Origin: Legionella bononiensis
GTDB lineage: Bacteria > Pseudomonadota > Gammaproteobacteria > Legionellales > Legionellaceae
Direction of reading: 5' to 3'
Assembly: GCF_016786215.1 (NCBI RefSeq)
Contig: NZ_JADOBG010000022.1
Coordinates: 558,001 to 622,000 of the forward strand
DNA: 64,000 nucleotides
The first letter of the stretch is position 1; each line of letters starts with the position of its first letter. Of this stretch, positions 16,895-26,792 are shown piece by piece. The notes beneath the pieces are model-generated. The model did no database searches and was not told the origin of the DNA. It was given only the letters and a program-made list of their open reading frames with translations. A program made the position numbers and the translations under genes.

Positions 16895-16900
16895 TATAAT
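16895..16900 (+). promoter_or_regulatory. Possible -10 element for the gcv operon
   Basis: A perfect TATAAT lies 35 bp before the gcvT start codon. No good -35 hexamer sits at the correct distance (CTCGCA at 17 bp), so an activator may be needed. No glycine riboswitch is visible in the 132-bp leader region. Confidence 0.35.
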
Positions 16901-16934
16901 CACAAGCATCAAGGTGATAAATAAAGGATATGCA

Positions 16935-18017
16935 ATGATTGCTAAAACCCCTCTTCATGCCACTCACCTGGCAAGTGGCGCAAAAATGGTTGATTTTCAT
17001 GGTTGGGAAATGCCCCTGCACTACGGTTCACAACTCAACGAACATCATTTTGTCCGCAACGATGCGGGTATTTTTGACGTCTCGCATATGACCATAGTTG
17101 ATATTCTTGGAGCTGGTGGCCGTCAATTTTTGCGCAAATTACTGACCAACGATGTCGATCAATTACAGCATAATGGCAAAGCATTATACAGCTGTATGTG
17201 CAATGAACATGGCGGAATTATTGATGATTTAATCGTTTATCAACGCGCATCAGACAATTATCGAGTAGTACTCAACTCCGCAACAAGACAAAATGACATC
17301 AACTGGATTCGACAGAAAAGTGAGGGATTTGCCGTTGGTTTACAAGAACGACGCGAATTGGCCATGATTGCGGTACAAGGCCCTAATGCCATAGCTAAAA
17401 CCTTGACTATTCTTAGCCCTGCTCAAATCGATGCGGTTTCAACCCTGACGAACTTTGAATGTGTGGATGTAGATAACTGGTTTTTTGCACGCACAGGGTA
17501 CACAGGAGAAGACGGATTTGAAATCATCGTTCCCAAGGAGCTTATAATTCAACTATGGGAAGATTTAATAAAAGCCGGTGTAAAACCCTGTGGCCTTGCC
17601 TCCAGAGATACTCTGCGACTGGAAGCCGGAATGATGCTTTATGGTCAAGATATGGATGAGACAACGACTCCTCTTGAATCAGGACTTGCCTGGACCGTCA
17701 AATGGGAACCACAAGATCGCGGCTTTATTGGTATGGGCGCCTTATTTTCCCAGAGACAACAAGGTGTTAAACGAAAAATGGTAGGTCTCACTTTATTGGA
17801 CAAAGGCATTATGCGTCATGGCCAAAAAGTGATTATTGAAGGCTGTACTGATGGGGTAATTACCAGTGGCACTTATTCTCCGACATTGGAACACTCGATT
17901 GCTCTGGCACGTGTTCCAGTAGAAACCGGCGACAGTGTTATGGTAGACATACGGGGTAAACTGGTTCCTGCAAAAGTAGGAAAACCACGTTTTGTTAAAC
18001 AAGGAAAGGCCATATAA
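16935..18017 (+). CDS. gcvT: Glycine cleavage system T protein (aminomethyltransferase)
   Basis: This 360-residue tetrahydrofolate-dependent enzyme releases ammonia from the aminomethyl-lipoyl H protein and forms methylene-THF. Family features include the opening [26 protein letters not shown], and [12 protein letters not shown] with the catalytic Asp region. The ATG at 16935 has AAAGGA upstream and gives the normal N-terminus. The frame is open 147 bp further upstream but that part is unlike the family. It is the first gene of gcvT-gcvH-gcvPA-yciI-gcvPB. Confidence 0.96.
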   Translation: MIAKTPLHATHLASGAKMVDFHGWEMPLHYGSQLNEHHFVRNDAGIFDVSHMTIVDILGAGGRQFLRKLLTNDVDQLQHNGKALYSCMCNEHGGIIDDLIVYQRASDNYRVVLNSATRQNDINWIRQKSEGFAVGLQERRELAMIAVQGPNAIAKTLTILSPAQIDAVSTLTNFECVDVDNWFFARTGYTGEDGFEIIVPKELIIQLWEDLIKAGVKPCGLASRDTLRLEAGMMLYGQDMDETTTPLESGLAWTVKWEPQDRGFIGMGALFSQRQQGVKRKMVGLTLLDKGIMRHGQKVIIEGCTDGVITSGTYSPTLEHSIALARVPVETGDSVMVDIRGKLVPAKVGKPRFVKQGKAI

Positions 18018-18061
18018 CTCAATTCCATTTAAATAAAAGCTCTATACATAAGGATAAAATA

Positions 18062-18439
18062 ATGAATGATTTAAAATTCACAGCAACACATGAATGGTTA
18101 AAATCAGGTCAAGACGAAGTTACTGTAGGAATTACCGATCATGCTCAAGAATTACTCGGAGATATGGTGTTTGTTGAAATGCCTGAAATCGGTGATGAAG
18201 TCATTGCGGGACAGGAGTTAGGTGTTGTTGAATCAGTAAAAGCCGCTTCTGATTTTTATGCGCCAATCAGTGGTGTTGTAACCGCAGTCAATGACGCGGT
18301 GGTTGAGAATCCAGCCATTGTTAACACGGATCCTTATATCGCTGGATGGCTGGTTAAGCTCAAACCCAGTAATCCAAACGAAATTAATGAATTATTGAGC
18401 GCTGATCAATATCAAAACGAGATAGCTGAGGAAAATTAA
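18062..18439 (+). CDS. gcvH: Glycine cleavage system H protein
   Basis: This 125-residue lipoyl carrier shuttles the aminomethyl group from P to T protein. The lipoylated Lys60 lies in [11 protein letters not shown], the canonical motif. The start TATHEWLK is typical of GcvH, and AAGGA lies upstream. It lies 44 bp after gcvT and 2 bp before gcvPA, in line with one transcript. Confidence 0.97.
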   Translation: MNDLKFTATHEWLKSGQDEVTVGITDHAQELLGDMVFVEMPEIGDEVIAGQELGVVESVKAASDFYAPISGVVTAVNDAVVENPAIVNTDPYIAGWLVKLKPSNPNEINELLSADQYQNEIAEEN

Positions 18440-18441
18440 TC

Positions 18442-19812
18442 ATGCCTTACATTCCACACACTCCTGAAGATACCAAAGAAATGTTGGCGTCAATTGGCGT
18501 CAACGAAATCCAGGCCTTATTTGATGAAATTCCTTCATCATTGCAATATGCCGGATTTCAAAACATGCCTTCCGGCATCAACGAAATGGATATGCTGAAA
18601 GAAGCTCAGCATTTAGCAAATAAAAACCGAAATGGTATCTGTTTTATTGGCGCAGGATGTTATGAGCATCACATCCCTGCTGCGGTGTGGGATATTGCTT
18701 CTCGTGGTGAATTTTTAACGGCATACACCCCTTATCAAGCTGAGGCCAGTCAAGGAACTTTGCAATTATTGTATGAATACCAAACGATGATCTGCGAATT
18801 AACCGGCATGGAAGTGTCTAACGCCTCCATGTATGACGGCGCCACTGCTCTGGCTGAAGCCGTACTTATGGCGGTCAGGGTCAACAAGCACAGCAAAACA
18901 AATAGAGTATTAATTGCAGGCACTGTACATCCTTATTATCGTGAAACCATAGAAACGGTTGTACGCAATCAACATATTGAAGTTGTGACTCTGCCATTTG
19001 ATGAGCAGCAGGGAATCACTGCCTTGTCAGCTCTGGAGCAATACTCTGGCGAAGACATTACGGCTCTGGTTATTGCTCAACCTAATTTCTTTGGTTGTCT
19101 GGAGCAGGTAGACAAACTCACCGACTGGGCCCATCACAATAAAACCATTAGCGTAGCCTGTGTCAATCCCGTTTCACTGGCCTTGCTGAACCCTCCTGGT
19201 CAATGGGGAGCACATGGTGTTGATATCGTTTGTGGCGAAGGACAACCATTAGGATCACCTATGGCATCTGGCGGCCCATATTTTGGTTTTTTAAGTACCC
19301 GAATGGCACATGTGCGGCAAATGCCTGGGCGATTAATTGGTCGCACGGTTGATAAAGAGGGTAAAGATGGTTTTAGCCTAACCTTACAAGCACGTGAACA
19401 ACACATACGCCGAGCCAAAGCCACTTCAAATATTTGCACGAATCAAGGCTTGCTAGTAACCGCTGCTACGATTCACATGAGTTTACTTGGTGCTGAGGGA
19501 CTAAGACAGGTTGCCAGTCAATGCCATCAGAACACACATGAATTAGTTGAGGCACTGACACAAATTGATGGCGTCGAACAGGTTTTTAAGGCTCCTTATT
19601 TCCATGAGGCGTTGCTCAAACTCAATCAGCCCGTTGAAGACGTGTTAAAACAATTAGCTGACGCGGGTATTGCAGGAGGATATGCGCCCGGAACTCATTA
19701 TTCCCAATTAAACAATACTCTACTGGTTTGCGCCACTGAAATGCGTACGCAGGAAGATATTGCGACTTATGCCCGGGCATTAAAAACCATTATGACCAGA
19801 CGAGGTGCCTGA
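18442..19812 (+). CDS. gcvPA: Glycine dehydrogenase (decarboxylating) subunit 1
   Basis: This 456-residue protein is the N-terminal half of the split P protein. It begins PYIPHTPEDTKEMLASIG, as subunit 1 proteins do, and has YTPYQAEASQGTLQ and the central GEGQPLGSPMASGGPYFG segment. It pairs with subunit 2 to decarboxylate glycine using PLP; the PLP-binding Lys is in subunit 2. Many gammaproteobacteria such as E. coli use a fused GcvP, so the split form is a useful lineage marker. The TGA stop overlaps the next ATG by one base. Confidence 0.96.
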   Translation: MPYIPHTPEDTKEMLASIGVNEIQALFDEIPSSLQYAGFQNMPSGINEMDMLKEAQHLANKNRNGICFIGAGCYEHHIPAAVWDIASRGEFLTAYTPYQAEASQGTLQLLYEYQTMICELTGMEVSNASMYDGATALAEAVLMAVRVNKHSKTNRVLIAGTVHPYYRETIETVVRNQHIEVVTLPFDEQQGITALSALEQYSGEDITALVIAQPNFFGCLEQVDKLTDWAHHNKTISVACVNPVSLALLNPPGQWGAHGVDIVCGEGQPLGSPMASGGPYFGFLSTRMAHVRQMPGRLIGRTVDKEGKDGFSLTLQAREQHIRRAKATSNICTNQGLLVTAATIHMSLLGAEGLRQVASQCHQNTHELVEALTQIDGVEQVFKAPYFHEALLKLNQPVEDVLKQLADAGIAGGYAPGTHYSQLNNTLLVCATEMRTQEDIATYARALKTIMTRRGA

Positions 19813-20117
19813 TGTTTCTAGTGCAATTAACGTATCTGACTCCTCTTAGTGAAGTAGATAAATATCTGCGGGCACATAGAGAATTTCTTGATTACCATTA
19901 CAAACAAGGTCTTTTACTGTTTTCAGGCCCTATGAAGCCAAGAACAGGGGGCATTATCATCGCCAACACCAATGATAGGGAATACCTTGAGTCAGTATTT
20001 CAAAAAGATCCTTATTTTCTGGCTGAAATCGCTGAGTACCAATTTATTGAGTTCACTCCCATGATGTATCGAGACGAGTTCAAAGAACTTATTCAAAAAA
20101 CGGAAGGCAAAATATGA
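19812..20117 (+). CDS. YciI-like protein embedded in the gcv operon
   Basis: This 101-residue protein resembles the YciI family, dimeric ferredoxin-like folds, with opening strand FLVQLTYL, then [19 protein letters not shown] (the conserved His and GP turn) and [19 protein letters not shown] near the end. YciI proteins have no settled general function. It overlaps the gcvPA stop and the gcvPB start by one to four bases, so its translation is coupled to both P-protein subunits. A role in glycine cleavage is suggested by position only. Confidence 0.8.
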   Translation: MFLVQLTYLTPLSEVDKYLRAHREFLDYHYKQGLLLFSGPMKPRTGGIIIANTNDREYLESVFQKDPYFLAEIAEYQFIEFTPMMYRDEFKELIQKTEGKI

Positions 20118-21586
20118 TGATTTTTGAATTATCCAAACACGGTCGACAATCTACCGCCCAGGCACCTAAAATTGCACACAGCACGTATGCGATCCCGGCT
20201 GAGTTTCAACGTAAAACTCCACCCAAAATGCCTGCTTGCTCTGAATTACAGGTAGTGAGACATTATACACGCCTGTCTCATAAAAATTTTTCAATTGATA
20301 CCAATTTTTATCCGCTGGGTTCCTGTACCATGAAATACAACCCTCGCGGCGTTCATAAAGCGGCTTCTATTCCTGGTTTTGCCAACCGACATCCATTAGC
20401 TCTGGAACGAGACAGTCAAGGCTTCCTGGAGTCCTTGTACCGCTTACAGAATAATATTGCTGAAATTACCGGTATGGCGGGAGTGTCTCTGACTCCAATG
20501 GCAGGTTCGCAAGGTGAATTTGCGGGTGTAGCCATGATCAAGGCATACCATCAATCTCGAGGCGATACAGCACGTGATGAAATGCTGATTCCAGATGCTG
20601 CGCACGGAACGAATCCAGCATCTGCGGTCATGTGCGGTTTTAAAGTGATAGAAATTACTACTGGCGCTGACGGTGATATCGATCTGGACGAGCTGAAAAG
20701 TAAAGTAGGTCCAAGAACTGCAGGAATTATGCTAACCAATCCCTCAACTCTGGGATTATTTATGCGTCAGATTAAGGAAATCGCTACTCTTGTGCATCAA
20801 GCAGGTGGTTTACTGTATTACGATGGTGCCAACCTTAATGCCATTCTGGGTAAAGTAAGGCCTGGCGATATGGGTTTTGATGTCATGCACCTTAATTTAC
20901 ATAAAACGTTTGCAACGCCTCATGGAGGTGGTGGCCCGGGAGCAGGTCCAGTCGCAGTCAGCAAAAGACTGGTTCCATTTATGCCTCTTCCCGTTGTGAA
21001 AAAGACAGGCACAGAGTACCAATGGGCCACAAGACAGGATTTCCCACAAAGCATTGGTCGTTTATCCTGCTTTATGGGCAATGCCAGTATTCTCCTGCGA
21101 GCTTACTTCTATATGGTTGTATTAGGAAAAGAAGGCTTATTGCGAGTTTCTGAATACGCCACGCTTAATGCCAATTATTTACTCAAAAAATTAACAACTG
21201 CAGGCTTTACTCCTGCTTATCCAGGTAGAAGAGCGTCTCATGAATTTATTCTGACCTTAAATCCGGAGAAAAAAAGCTTCGGAATTTCTGCGATGGATTT
21301 GGCAAAAAGACTCTTGGATTACCGTTTTCATGCCCCCACCACCTATTTTCCTCTGCTGGTTCCAGAATGTCTTCTAATCGAGCCAACTGAAACTGAGAGT
21401 AAAGAAGAGTTAGATGGTTTCATTCACGCAATGAAAGCCATCAGGGAAGAAGCGGCCAATAATCCCAATCTGCTCAAAGATGCGCCTCATACCTTACCCG
21501 TGAAACGGCTTGATGATGTGAAAGCGGCTCGAGAATTGGACTTGAATTATTTTGCCAAGAACAAATCCGATTCAAATAAAGATTAA
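20114..21586 (+). CDS. gcvPB: Glycine dehydrogenase (decarboxylating) subunit 2
   Basis: This 490-residue protein is the PLP-binding half of the split P protein. Features include [14 protein letters not shown] near the start, the [10 protein letters not shown] segment, and the PLP-Lys motif [17 protein letters not shown] at about residue 260. The start is ATGATG at 20114/20117; either codon is plausible, with GGAAGG upstream. It is the last gene of the operon, with a stem-loop shortly after the stop. Confidence 0.96.
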   Translation: MMIFELSKHGRQSTAQAPKIAHSTYAIPAEFQRKTPPKMPACSELQVVRHYTRLSHKNFSIDTNFYPLGSCTMKYNPRGVHKAASIPGFANRHPLALERDSQGFLESLYRLQNNIAEITGMAGVSLTPMAGSQGEFAGVAMIKAYHQSRGDTARDEMLIPDAAHGTNPASAVMCGFKVIEITTGADGDIDLDELKSKVGPRTAGIMLTNPSTLGLFMRQIKEIATLVHQAGGLLYYDGANLNAILGKVRPGDMGFDVMHLNLHKTFATPHGGGGPGAGPVAVSKRLVPFMPLPVVKKTGTEYQWATRQDFPQSIGRLSCFMGNASILLRAYFYMVVLGKEGLLRVSEYATLNANYLLKKLTTAGFTPAYPGRRASHEFILTLNPEKKSFGISAMDLAKRLLDYRFHAPTTYFPLLVPECLLIEPTETESKEELDGFIHAMKAIREEAANNPNLLKDAPHTLPVKRLDDVKAARELDLNYFAKNKSDSNKD

Positions 21587-21594
21587 TCCTGAAT

Positions 21595-21623
21595 CCCGGG
21601 TACCAGCTTTGTGTGTACCCGGG
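21595..21623 (+). terminator. Stem-loop after the gcv operon
   Basis: A perfect 9-bp stem (CCCGGGTAC at 21595-21603 with GTACCCGGG at 21615-21623) with an 11-nt loop lies 8 bp after the gcvPB stop. No T-run follows, so it may act as an mRNA 3' stabiliser or a weak terminator. Confidence 0.55.
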
Positions 21624-21725
21624 TAGCTCCTGACGTCTGTAATAACTCATCGAGTCGCCCTATCTGAATGCTTCTATCGGACAAGGCACACTGCTGGATT
21701 GACTAAAGAGATCATTCAGTCTGGT

Positions 21726-23333
21726 TTATGCAGCAGATGGGGACATATTCATTTCATCAATTATGTGCGACAGATCATTTAGCTTATTGGCTGAATCTGT
21801 ATTTACCTTAAAGAAAAAAGCATTACCTTTTGAACAACTGTAATTAATAACAAATGCTAACCCCAAAGTTACGATTCCTATTGCCAGATTGACAAAAATT
21901 TCTTTCCATCCACGATGCGTTTCTAAATGGGGCTTGGCTGAATTAATCTCTTTTGTACATTCATCCTTGAACTGCTGATAATCTTGCCCGGTCTTTGAGG
22001 AAGATTGATACAGATCAAATGCAGCTTTTAATTGGGTATAAAGGTTTTCAGCGATAAGTGCTTTCTCAGGACATAGTTCTTCCCTAAGCAGGTTACTTTT
22101 ATTGCTTATTTGAAGCAAAAGCTCCTGAAACGTGTTGTTATGGATTTGCGATAATCTGATCCGCTGTACTTCTGCTGCCTGGTTTAATTTTCTTAATTTA
22201 TCTTCTACCAAACGTTTAAACTCATTAACTATTATTTGATCCAGTTTAACAAAGTCACTCTCTATATTTTTAAAAGCTGCATTCTGTTGATCGAGATTCT
22301 GTACTTCTTGCTTTAAATAATGATTAATCTCTTCATAAGTTGTACATTGAGTAAATTTAAGGCCATATTGTTGTACTGAATGAATAATACTTCTAACTTT
22401 AGCAGGTGCTTGAGACAACTTTTGTTGTACCATTAACCTGACCTTTATTTCACTATGTGACATATACTTTTTAGGATCCTGTAGCATTGTCTCAAATTCT
22501 GCTTGTACCGCAGCACTTTCCTTTTTAGACAAGCCAGACCCTTTAACTTTTATATTCCGAGCTATATCAGCAATCAGCACCATATTAAAAACCGCTTCGA
22601 AGGCACATATAGGAATATTCAACTCGTCAACTGAATGAGACTTAAAAAACTTCTCAAGCTCCAGATCAAAAAATGGATACACATCATATTGACCCAATAG
22701 TCTATTAGTATCAAATCGCGCAGATACAAAAGAATTAAAGCCAAAACTGTCTTTAGGTCCACGTTTAATCGTGTTAGGTGGAACACTGTTAGATAGTAAA
22801 TAGTCTTCTATTTTTTGTGATAAGCGAATCATATCCGCAGCTGAAGAATATTTATCAAAATAAAGCGTGAGTTGATCGGTATCAAAAAAACGATCATGAG
22901 CACGATTGGAAGGATCAATTATTTTAAAACTAAAGCTTAGGTTATTGTCAGGTGACTCCGATTCTTGAATCAATAAATGGATTAACCCCAGGATAATTGC
23001 TTCATCCATTTCAGCAATTTTATTAAGATTCAAGTGTAATTTTAATGCACCTTGTGGGTTCCAGTTGCGCTCACCATAGAATCCATTCGCCCACAATTTC
23101 TTGTTCATTAATTCAATCAGTTCTTTTTGTATTCTTAGATTTTTATGGTAATCAGTAAAAATACCCGGTTTATCCAGTTCCGGTTTATAGTGTTTTTTTA
23201 ATTCGATTATTTTGCTGTTTGAGGACTCAATTGTATAAAAAACAGTACCCAACATAGGAGAGCATGTTACATTATCGTGAAGAGCATTAACTCTTTTCAT
23301 TAATTCTTCACCAGAAAATTCTTTAAATTTCAT
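21726..23333 (-). CDS. Unrecognised 535-residue protein with coiled coil and C-terminal membrane segment
   Basis: The product is not recognised. The N-terminal half (1-270) looks globular and is rich in charged helices. Residues about 320-440 are strongly helical with coiled-coil character. A single hydrophobic segment (about 487-505, NLAIGIVTLGLAFVINY) is followed by FFFKVNTDSANKLN. A tail of this type, a helix pair after HRGWKEI and a TDSxxKL motif, occurs in many Legionella proteins, from memory. A purine-rich AGGA lies 11 nt upstream. It is divergent from the Ras-like GTPase gene, with 150-190 bp between them. It is a candidate translocated or membrane-anchored protein; there is no direct evidence. 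Confidence 0.75.
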   Translation of the reverse strand: MKFKEFSGEELMKRVNALHDNVTCSPMLGTVFYTIESSNSKIIELKKHYKPELDKPGIFTDYHKNLRIQKELIELMNKKLWANGFYGERNWNPQGALKLHLNLNKIAEMDEAIILGLIHLLIQESESPDNNLSFSFKIIDPSNRAHDRFFDTDQLTLYFDKYSSAADMIRLSQKIEDYLLSNSVPPNTIKRGPKDSFGFNSFVSARFDTNRLLGQYDVYPFFDLELEKFFKSHSVDELNIPICAFEAVFNMVLIADIARNIKVKGSGLSKKESAAVQAEFETMLQDPKKYMSHSEIKVRLMVQQKLSQAPAKVRSIIHSVQQYGLKFTQCTTYEEINHYLKQEVQNLDQQNAAFKNIESDFVKLDQIIVNEFKRLVEDKLRKLNQAAEVQRIRLSQIHNNTFQELLLQISNKSNLLREELCPEKALIAENLYTQLKAAFDLYQSSSKTGQDYQQFKDECTKEINSAKPHLETHRGWKEIFVNLAIGIVTLGLAFVINYSCSKGNAFFFKVNTDSANKLNDLSHIIDEMNMSPSAA

Positions 23334-23525
23334 AGAGTTATTATTCCTATTTAGATACTACTCACAACAATTTGGATCATTTTAGTTCAAGATGTCCTTT
23401 TTGTAAATAAATGGGAGGGATATCTAACAAAAGACGATAACCGTAACACGTCTGAATCATCGAGTGATTGTAATATCACCATGTTGATGTACAATGACTC
23501 AAAATTTGAACTTGAGATGAATACA

Positions 23526-24656
23526 ATGTTCCTAAAAGCATTTATTTTTGGCGCGGAAGGCGTAGGTAAAACAGAATTATGTAAAAAACTGACTAATCCT
23601 CAATATACCAATAAGCCAGATCAAAAATACAGTCGTTCGATTGGTCCAGATTTTAATACAATTGAGATTCCTAATATTGAAGGAATTAAAAAAGTTCAGC
23701 TTAACTTATGGGAAACATCAGGAAATCCGAAATTCAAAAACACCTCCCCATTTTTTCTCGCAGGCTCGGATTTTGGTCTTTTTTGTATTGATTTATCCAA
23801 ACCTGTTGATCAACAAATAATCGATGAACTCAATGATGACCTGGCTATGTTCCGGGAAGCCAATCCTGCTGCACTGTTACTTTTAGTAGGAACCAAAAGC
23901 GATGAAGCGTTACCCAATGCGCTTGAAAATGCAAAACAACAGTTTAAACAAATTCCCTTTAAATCAGCTGTATCGACCTCTGCAAGGGAGATAGAGGGTA
24001 CACTAGAACTGTTTAACCTCATTACTTTAGAAACGCCTAAAATAGCGTTACAAAAGCAAGAAGAAGAGTTAAAAAACGCACAAGAGTTAATCAAAAATAC
24101 TGAACAAAGAATGACTATCCTTTATGCTCGAAATCGATGCATGGAAAACTCTGATTTGTATCGTGCGTTAGATAAATTAAATCATGAAGCCAAAGAGTTA
24201 TCCCCAGAAACAATCAAAACACTGGGTATTGAAACAAATAGCCTGCTTGATAAACTTGAAGATCCAACCATTGATGATAAAGCCCCCTGTTTTAAAACAT
24301 TCATCGCTAACTGTAATAGAGCAATTAAAGGGACTCATTACGAACTTAAAAGTACTTTATTAACTTTTGTTTACGCTGCAGCTGTTACGATTATTGCCGC
24401 AGTGATCGGCTTCGGAATTGGTTTTGCTTTAGGAGCATGGTCAGGACCCGGCGCGTTTTTTACCGGTTTAGCCGCAGGCAGTGCCAGTGCCGTTTCAGTT
24501 GCAGTTGGTTCTTCATTATCCGGCGCAGGAACACTGATTTATTCTGCTCATCATTTTTTTAAAACCACAACGTTATTAAGCTCAATTAATCAAGTTGCAG
24601 AACATGCCAATGAAAAAGACCTTAATCAGTTTAATAACAGATATATATTCGACTAA
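23526..24656 (+). CDS. Ras/Rab-like small GTPase domain with C-terminal membrane hairpin
   Basis: This 376-residue protein opens with a Ras-superfamily G domain: P-loop GAEGVGKT (9-16), switch I region SIGPDFNTIEI, switch II LWETSGNPKF (61-70), GTKSD (122-126, base recognition) and TSARE (151-155). The usual DTAGQ is ETSGN, so the catalytic Gln is Asn67 and the Asp is Glu. A helical segment follows (about 180-280). A Gly/Ala-rich hydrophobic double segment (about 283-345) suggests a membrane hairpin near the C-terminus. GAG lies 9 nt before the ATG at 23526; an upstream in-frame ATG at 23481 has no ribosome site but cannot be excluded. Effector status is inferred from eukaryote-like architecture. 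Confidence 0.8.
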   Translation: MFLKAFIFGAEGVGKTELCKKLTNPQYTNKPDQKYSRSIGPDFNTIEIPNIEGIKKVQLNLWETSGNPKFKNTSPFFLAGSDFGLFCIDLSKPVDQQIIDELNDDLAMFREANPAALLLLVGTKSDEALPNALENAKQQFKQIPFKSAVSTSAREIEGTLELFNLITLETPKIALQKQEEELKNAQELIKNTEQRMTILYARNRCMENSDLYRALDKLNHEAKELSPETIKTLGIETNSLLDKLEDPTIDDKAPCFKTFIANCNRAIKGTHYELKSTLLTFVYAAAVTIIAAVIGFGIGFALGAWSGPGAFFTGLAAGSASAVSVAVGSSLSGAGTLIYSAHHFFKTTTLLSSINQVAEHANEKDLNQFNNRYIFD

Positions 24657-25222
24657 ACAATGACCATGACTCGCCAATCAGGACAGGTACGACACCACAG
24701 TAGTTCAGCTAAAAACCTCGTCCATTGGGAGCACTGCCATTAAGTAAGGGGTTATTGTGGATTGGCTATTTTCATGGCCTATAGTACCGAAGCGCTGAGG
24801 TATCCAGGCATATAATTACTCACCTGATTAACTACAGACCTGTGGGAGCAAAAAACACGTCATTCCCGCGAAGGCGGGAATCCGTTCATCAAATTAGCAC
24901 CTGATTTTGTCTGTTAAATGGATCCCCGCCTTCGCGAGATGACGTATTTTCACTCAGAGTGAATTAACTAAGGTCCGTAGGATGATTAACTATATGCCAG
25001 GATTCCACGGAGCGAAGCGTAATCCAGGGGACTAATGGCGTTTGTAGCCACTTAGATCCTGTATTACGCTTCGCTAATACAGGCTACGCAGAATTAATTT
25101 AATGGCAATGGCCATTGGGATTCTAAAGCTCGCTCTGGATCAGTAAAAACAGTTGAAGGCTTCCAAAGAATAAGGCTATAGAATAAACTTGGTTCATTTT
25201 CGACTCACTCAGGATAGTACTA
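24657..25222. repeat. Gene-free gap with two dispersed-repeat-like hairpins
   Basis: No coding frame is supported here. The first hairpin, 24857-24945, has arms ACGTCATTCCCGCGAAGGCGGG and its near-complement CCCGCCTTCGCGAGATGACGT. This CGAAGGCGGG-type sequence is common as dispersed intergenic repeats in many bacteria. The second, 25011-25075, has 18-nt arms (25011-25028 and 25058-25075) with one mismatch built around AGCGAAGCGTAAT. The remaining sequence is AT-rich filler with no recognised promoter, RNA or gene remnant. Confidence 0.7.
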
Positions 25223-26749
25223 ATGCGTAATAATTACTGGTTTAGTCCATTATCAGCGTTAAAGGAATCCCTGTTTCATGATACAGACGCAATTAATCCG
25301 AGCCATATACTCAGTTTATTTCTTCTGGGATTCTCATTAATTTATATCCTGATCCCCTCTTTTGGATACCAATCCATCTTACCTGACTCCGCACAAAACC
25401 TTAGTTGGGGACACACTTGGGCATGGAGCTATAATCGTCATCCACCTCTTGGCACCTGGCTCATTAGCTTCATGAGTATGATATGCATCAACAATGAAGT
25501 GGCGACTTTTTGTGCAAGTGTCTTATGCTTATCAACAAGTTTGCTCTTTATTTATTTATTATCAAAACGCTATCTGGGTTCTCATGATGCCTTTGTCGCA
25601 TGTGTTGTTTCTTCTTTTTGTCTTTATTATCAGACTAATTTCGTCCTTCAATTTAATCAAAACACCATCATGCTCCCTTTTTGGATCATGATATGTTACT
25701 TTCTTGATCGCTGTATCCATACAAACCGCTTACAGGACTGGATTTTGTTAGCAACAGTAACTGCAGGAGCAGTACTGGCTAAATACGAGTCCCTGTTAAT
25801 AATCTTTCTCGCACTGGTCTACCTGCTATGGCATTTTGAGTATAGATTTTTGTTCAAATTGCTGATGGCTATGGGATTAACTTTATTGCTACTCACGCCG
25901 CATCTGATTTCTGTAGCAGAACATGGTTTTTTAACCCTGGAGTTTATTCAGGGCAAAGTAAGTGAGGATCCAGGCAATTATACGCAACATCCCCATCTGG
26001 CTTATCCCATTAAGGCATTACGAGAGCAACTGGGGCACATAGCACCTGCAATAGCAATACTCATCCTGTTGATTAAAACCAGGCGGATTAATCCAGCAAT
26101 TCGTGAAACAGACAAAGTTAAATGGAATTATCTAGTCTATCTGGGAATAGCCCCTTTATGTTTGGTTATTCTACTGTCACTTATTTTTGGCTTGAAAATT
26201 CAGCCTGAATGGGGCTTTCCACTCTTTTCATTCACCGTGCCAGCACTAATGTCCTATTTTCAATTAAAGAGCAGAACAGCACTTTTAAAACCGCTGCTTT
26301 TTATGGCGTTATTAATTCATTCAGGCGGCCTGGGAATCTATATGGCCGCCAACTATTTTTCACTCAAATATGCTCGAACCAATAATCCCAGTTATATGCT
26401 GGCTCAGGAAGCCCAGAGCTATTGGAATCAATTTACCAACAAGCCGCTGAACTATGTAGCTGGTGATGAGAATTACGATTATTACCTTGCTGCGTACCTG
26501 CCCAACAGACCAAAATTGCTTGAAGCTTATTCGTTTCGACTAAGTCCATGGCTGGATCAAAGGGAACTAAAAAAACAAGGATTTATGATGGTTATTGAAG
26601 GGTGCAGTCCAACCAGAAATACACAACTGAAAGAGCGCTATTTAGCTCAGGATTTTAAGTGCGTCGAAGTGCCCTTTAGTAATAAATACCGACAACAATA
26701 TAAAACGTTGACCTTAATGATAGTGCCGCCAGCACGTTCCAAGGTCTGA
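25223..26749 (+). CDS. GT39/ArnT-like membrane glycosyltransferase
   Basis: This 508-residue polytopic inner-membrane protein has about ten to twelve hydrophobic helices. The first external loop carries PDSAQNLSWGHTWAWSYNRHPPLGTWL, where an acidic residue and the HPPL motif match dolichyl/undecaprenyl-phosphate-sugar transferases of the GT39/ArnT type. These enzymes move a sugar from a lipid carrier to lipid A, protein or a glycan at the outer face of the inner membrane. The C-terminal ~120 residues form a soluble periplasmic domain. The substrate cannot be told from sequence. It stands alone, with a repeat-rich gap upstream. Confidence 0.8.
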   Translation: MRNNYWFSPLSALKESLFHDTDAINPSHILSLFLLGFSLIYILIPSFGYQSILPDSAQNLSWGHTWAWSYNRHPPLGTWLISFMSMICINNEVATFCASVLCLSTSLLFIYLLSKRYLGSHDAFVACVVSSFCLYYQTNFVLQFNQNTIMLPFWIMICYFLDRCIHTNRLQDWILLATVTAGAVLAKYESLLIIFLALVYLLWHFEYRFLFKLLMAMGLTLLLLTPHLISVAEHGFLTLEFIQGKVSEDPGNYTQHPHLAYPIKALREQLGHIAPAIAILILLIKTRRINPAIRETDKVKWNYLVYLGIAPLCLVILLSLIFGLKIQPEWGFPLFSFTVPALMSYFQLKSRTALLKPLLFMALLIHSGGLGIYMAANYFSLKYARTNNPSYMLAQEAQSYWNQFTNKPLNYVAGDENYDYYLAAYLPNRPKLLEAYSFRLSPWLDQRELKKQGFMMVIEGCSPTRNTQLKERYLAQDFKCVEVPFSNKYRQQYKTLTLMIVPPARSKV

Positions 26750-26792
26750 TTCATTGTTCAGTATCCCTGCACCACAATTCAGTGGTGCACTA

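Noticed and set aside
16803..16934. Glycine riboswitch before gcvT
   Set aside because: The leader is only 132 bp, AT-rich, without the tandem conserved aptamer sequences.
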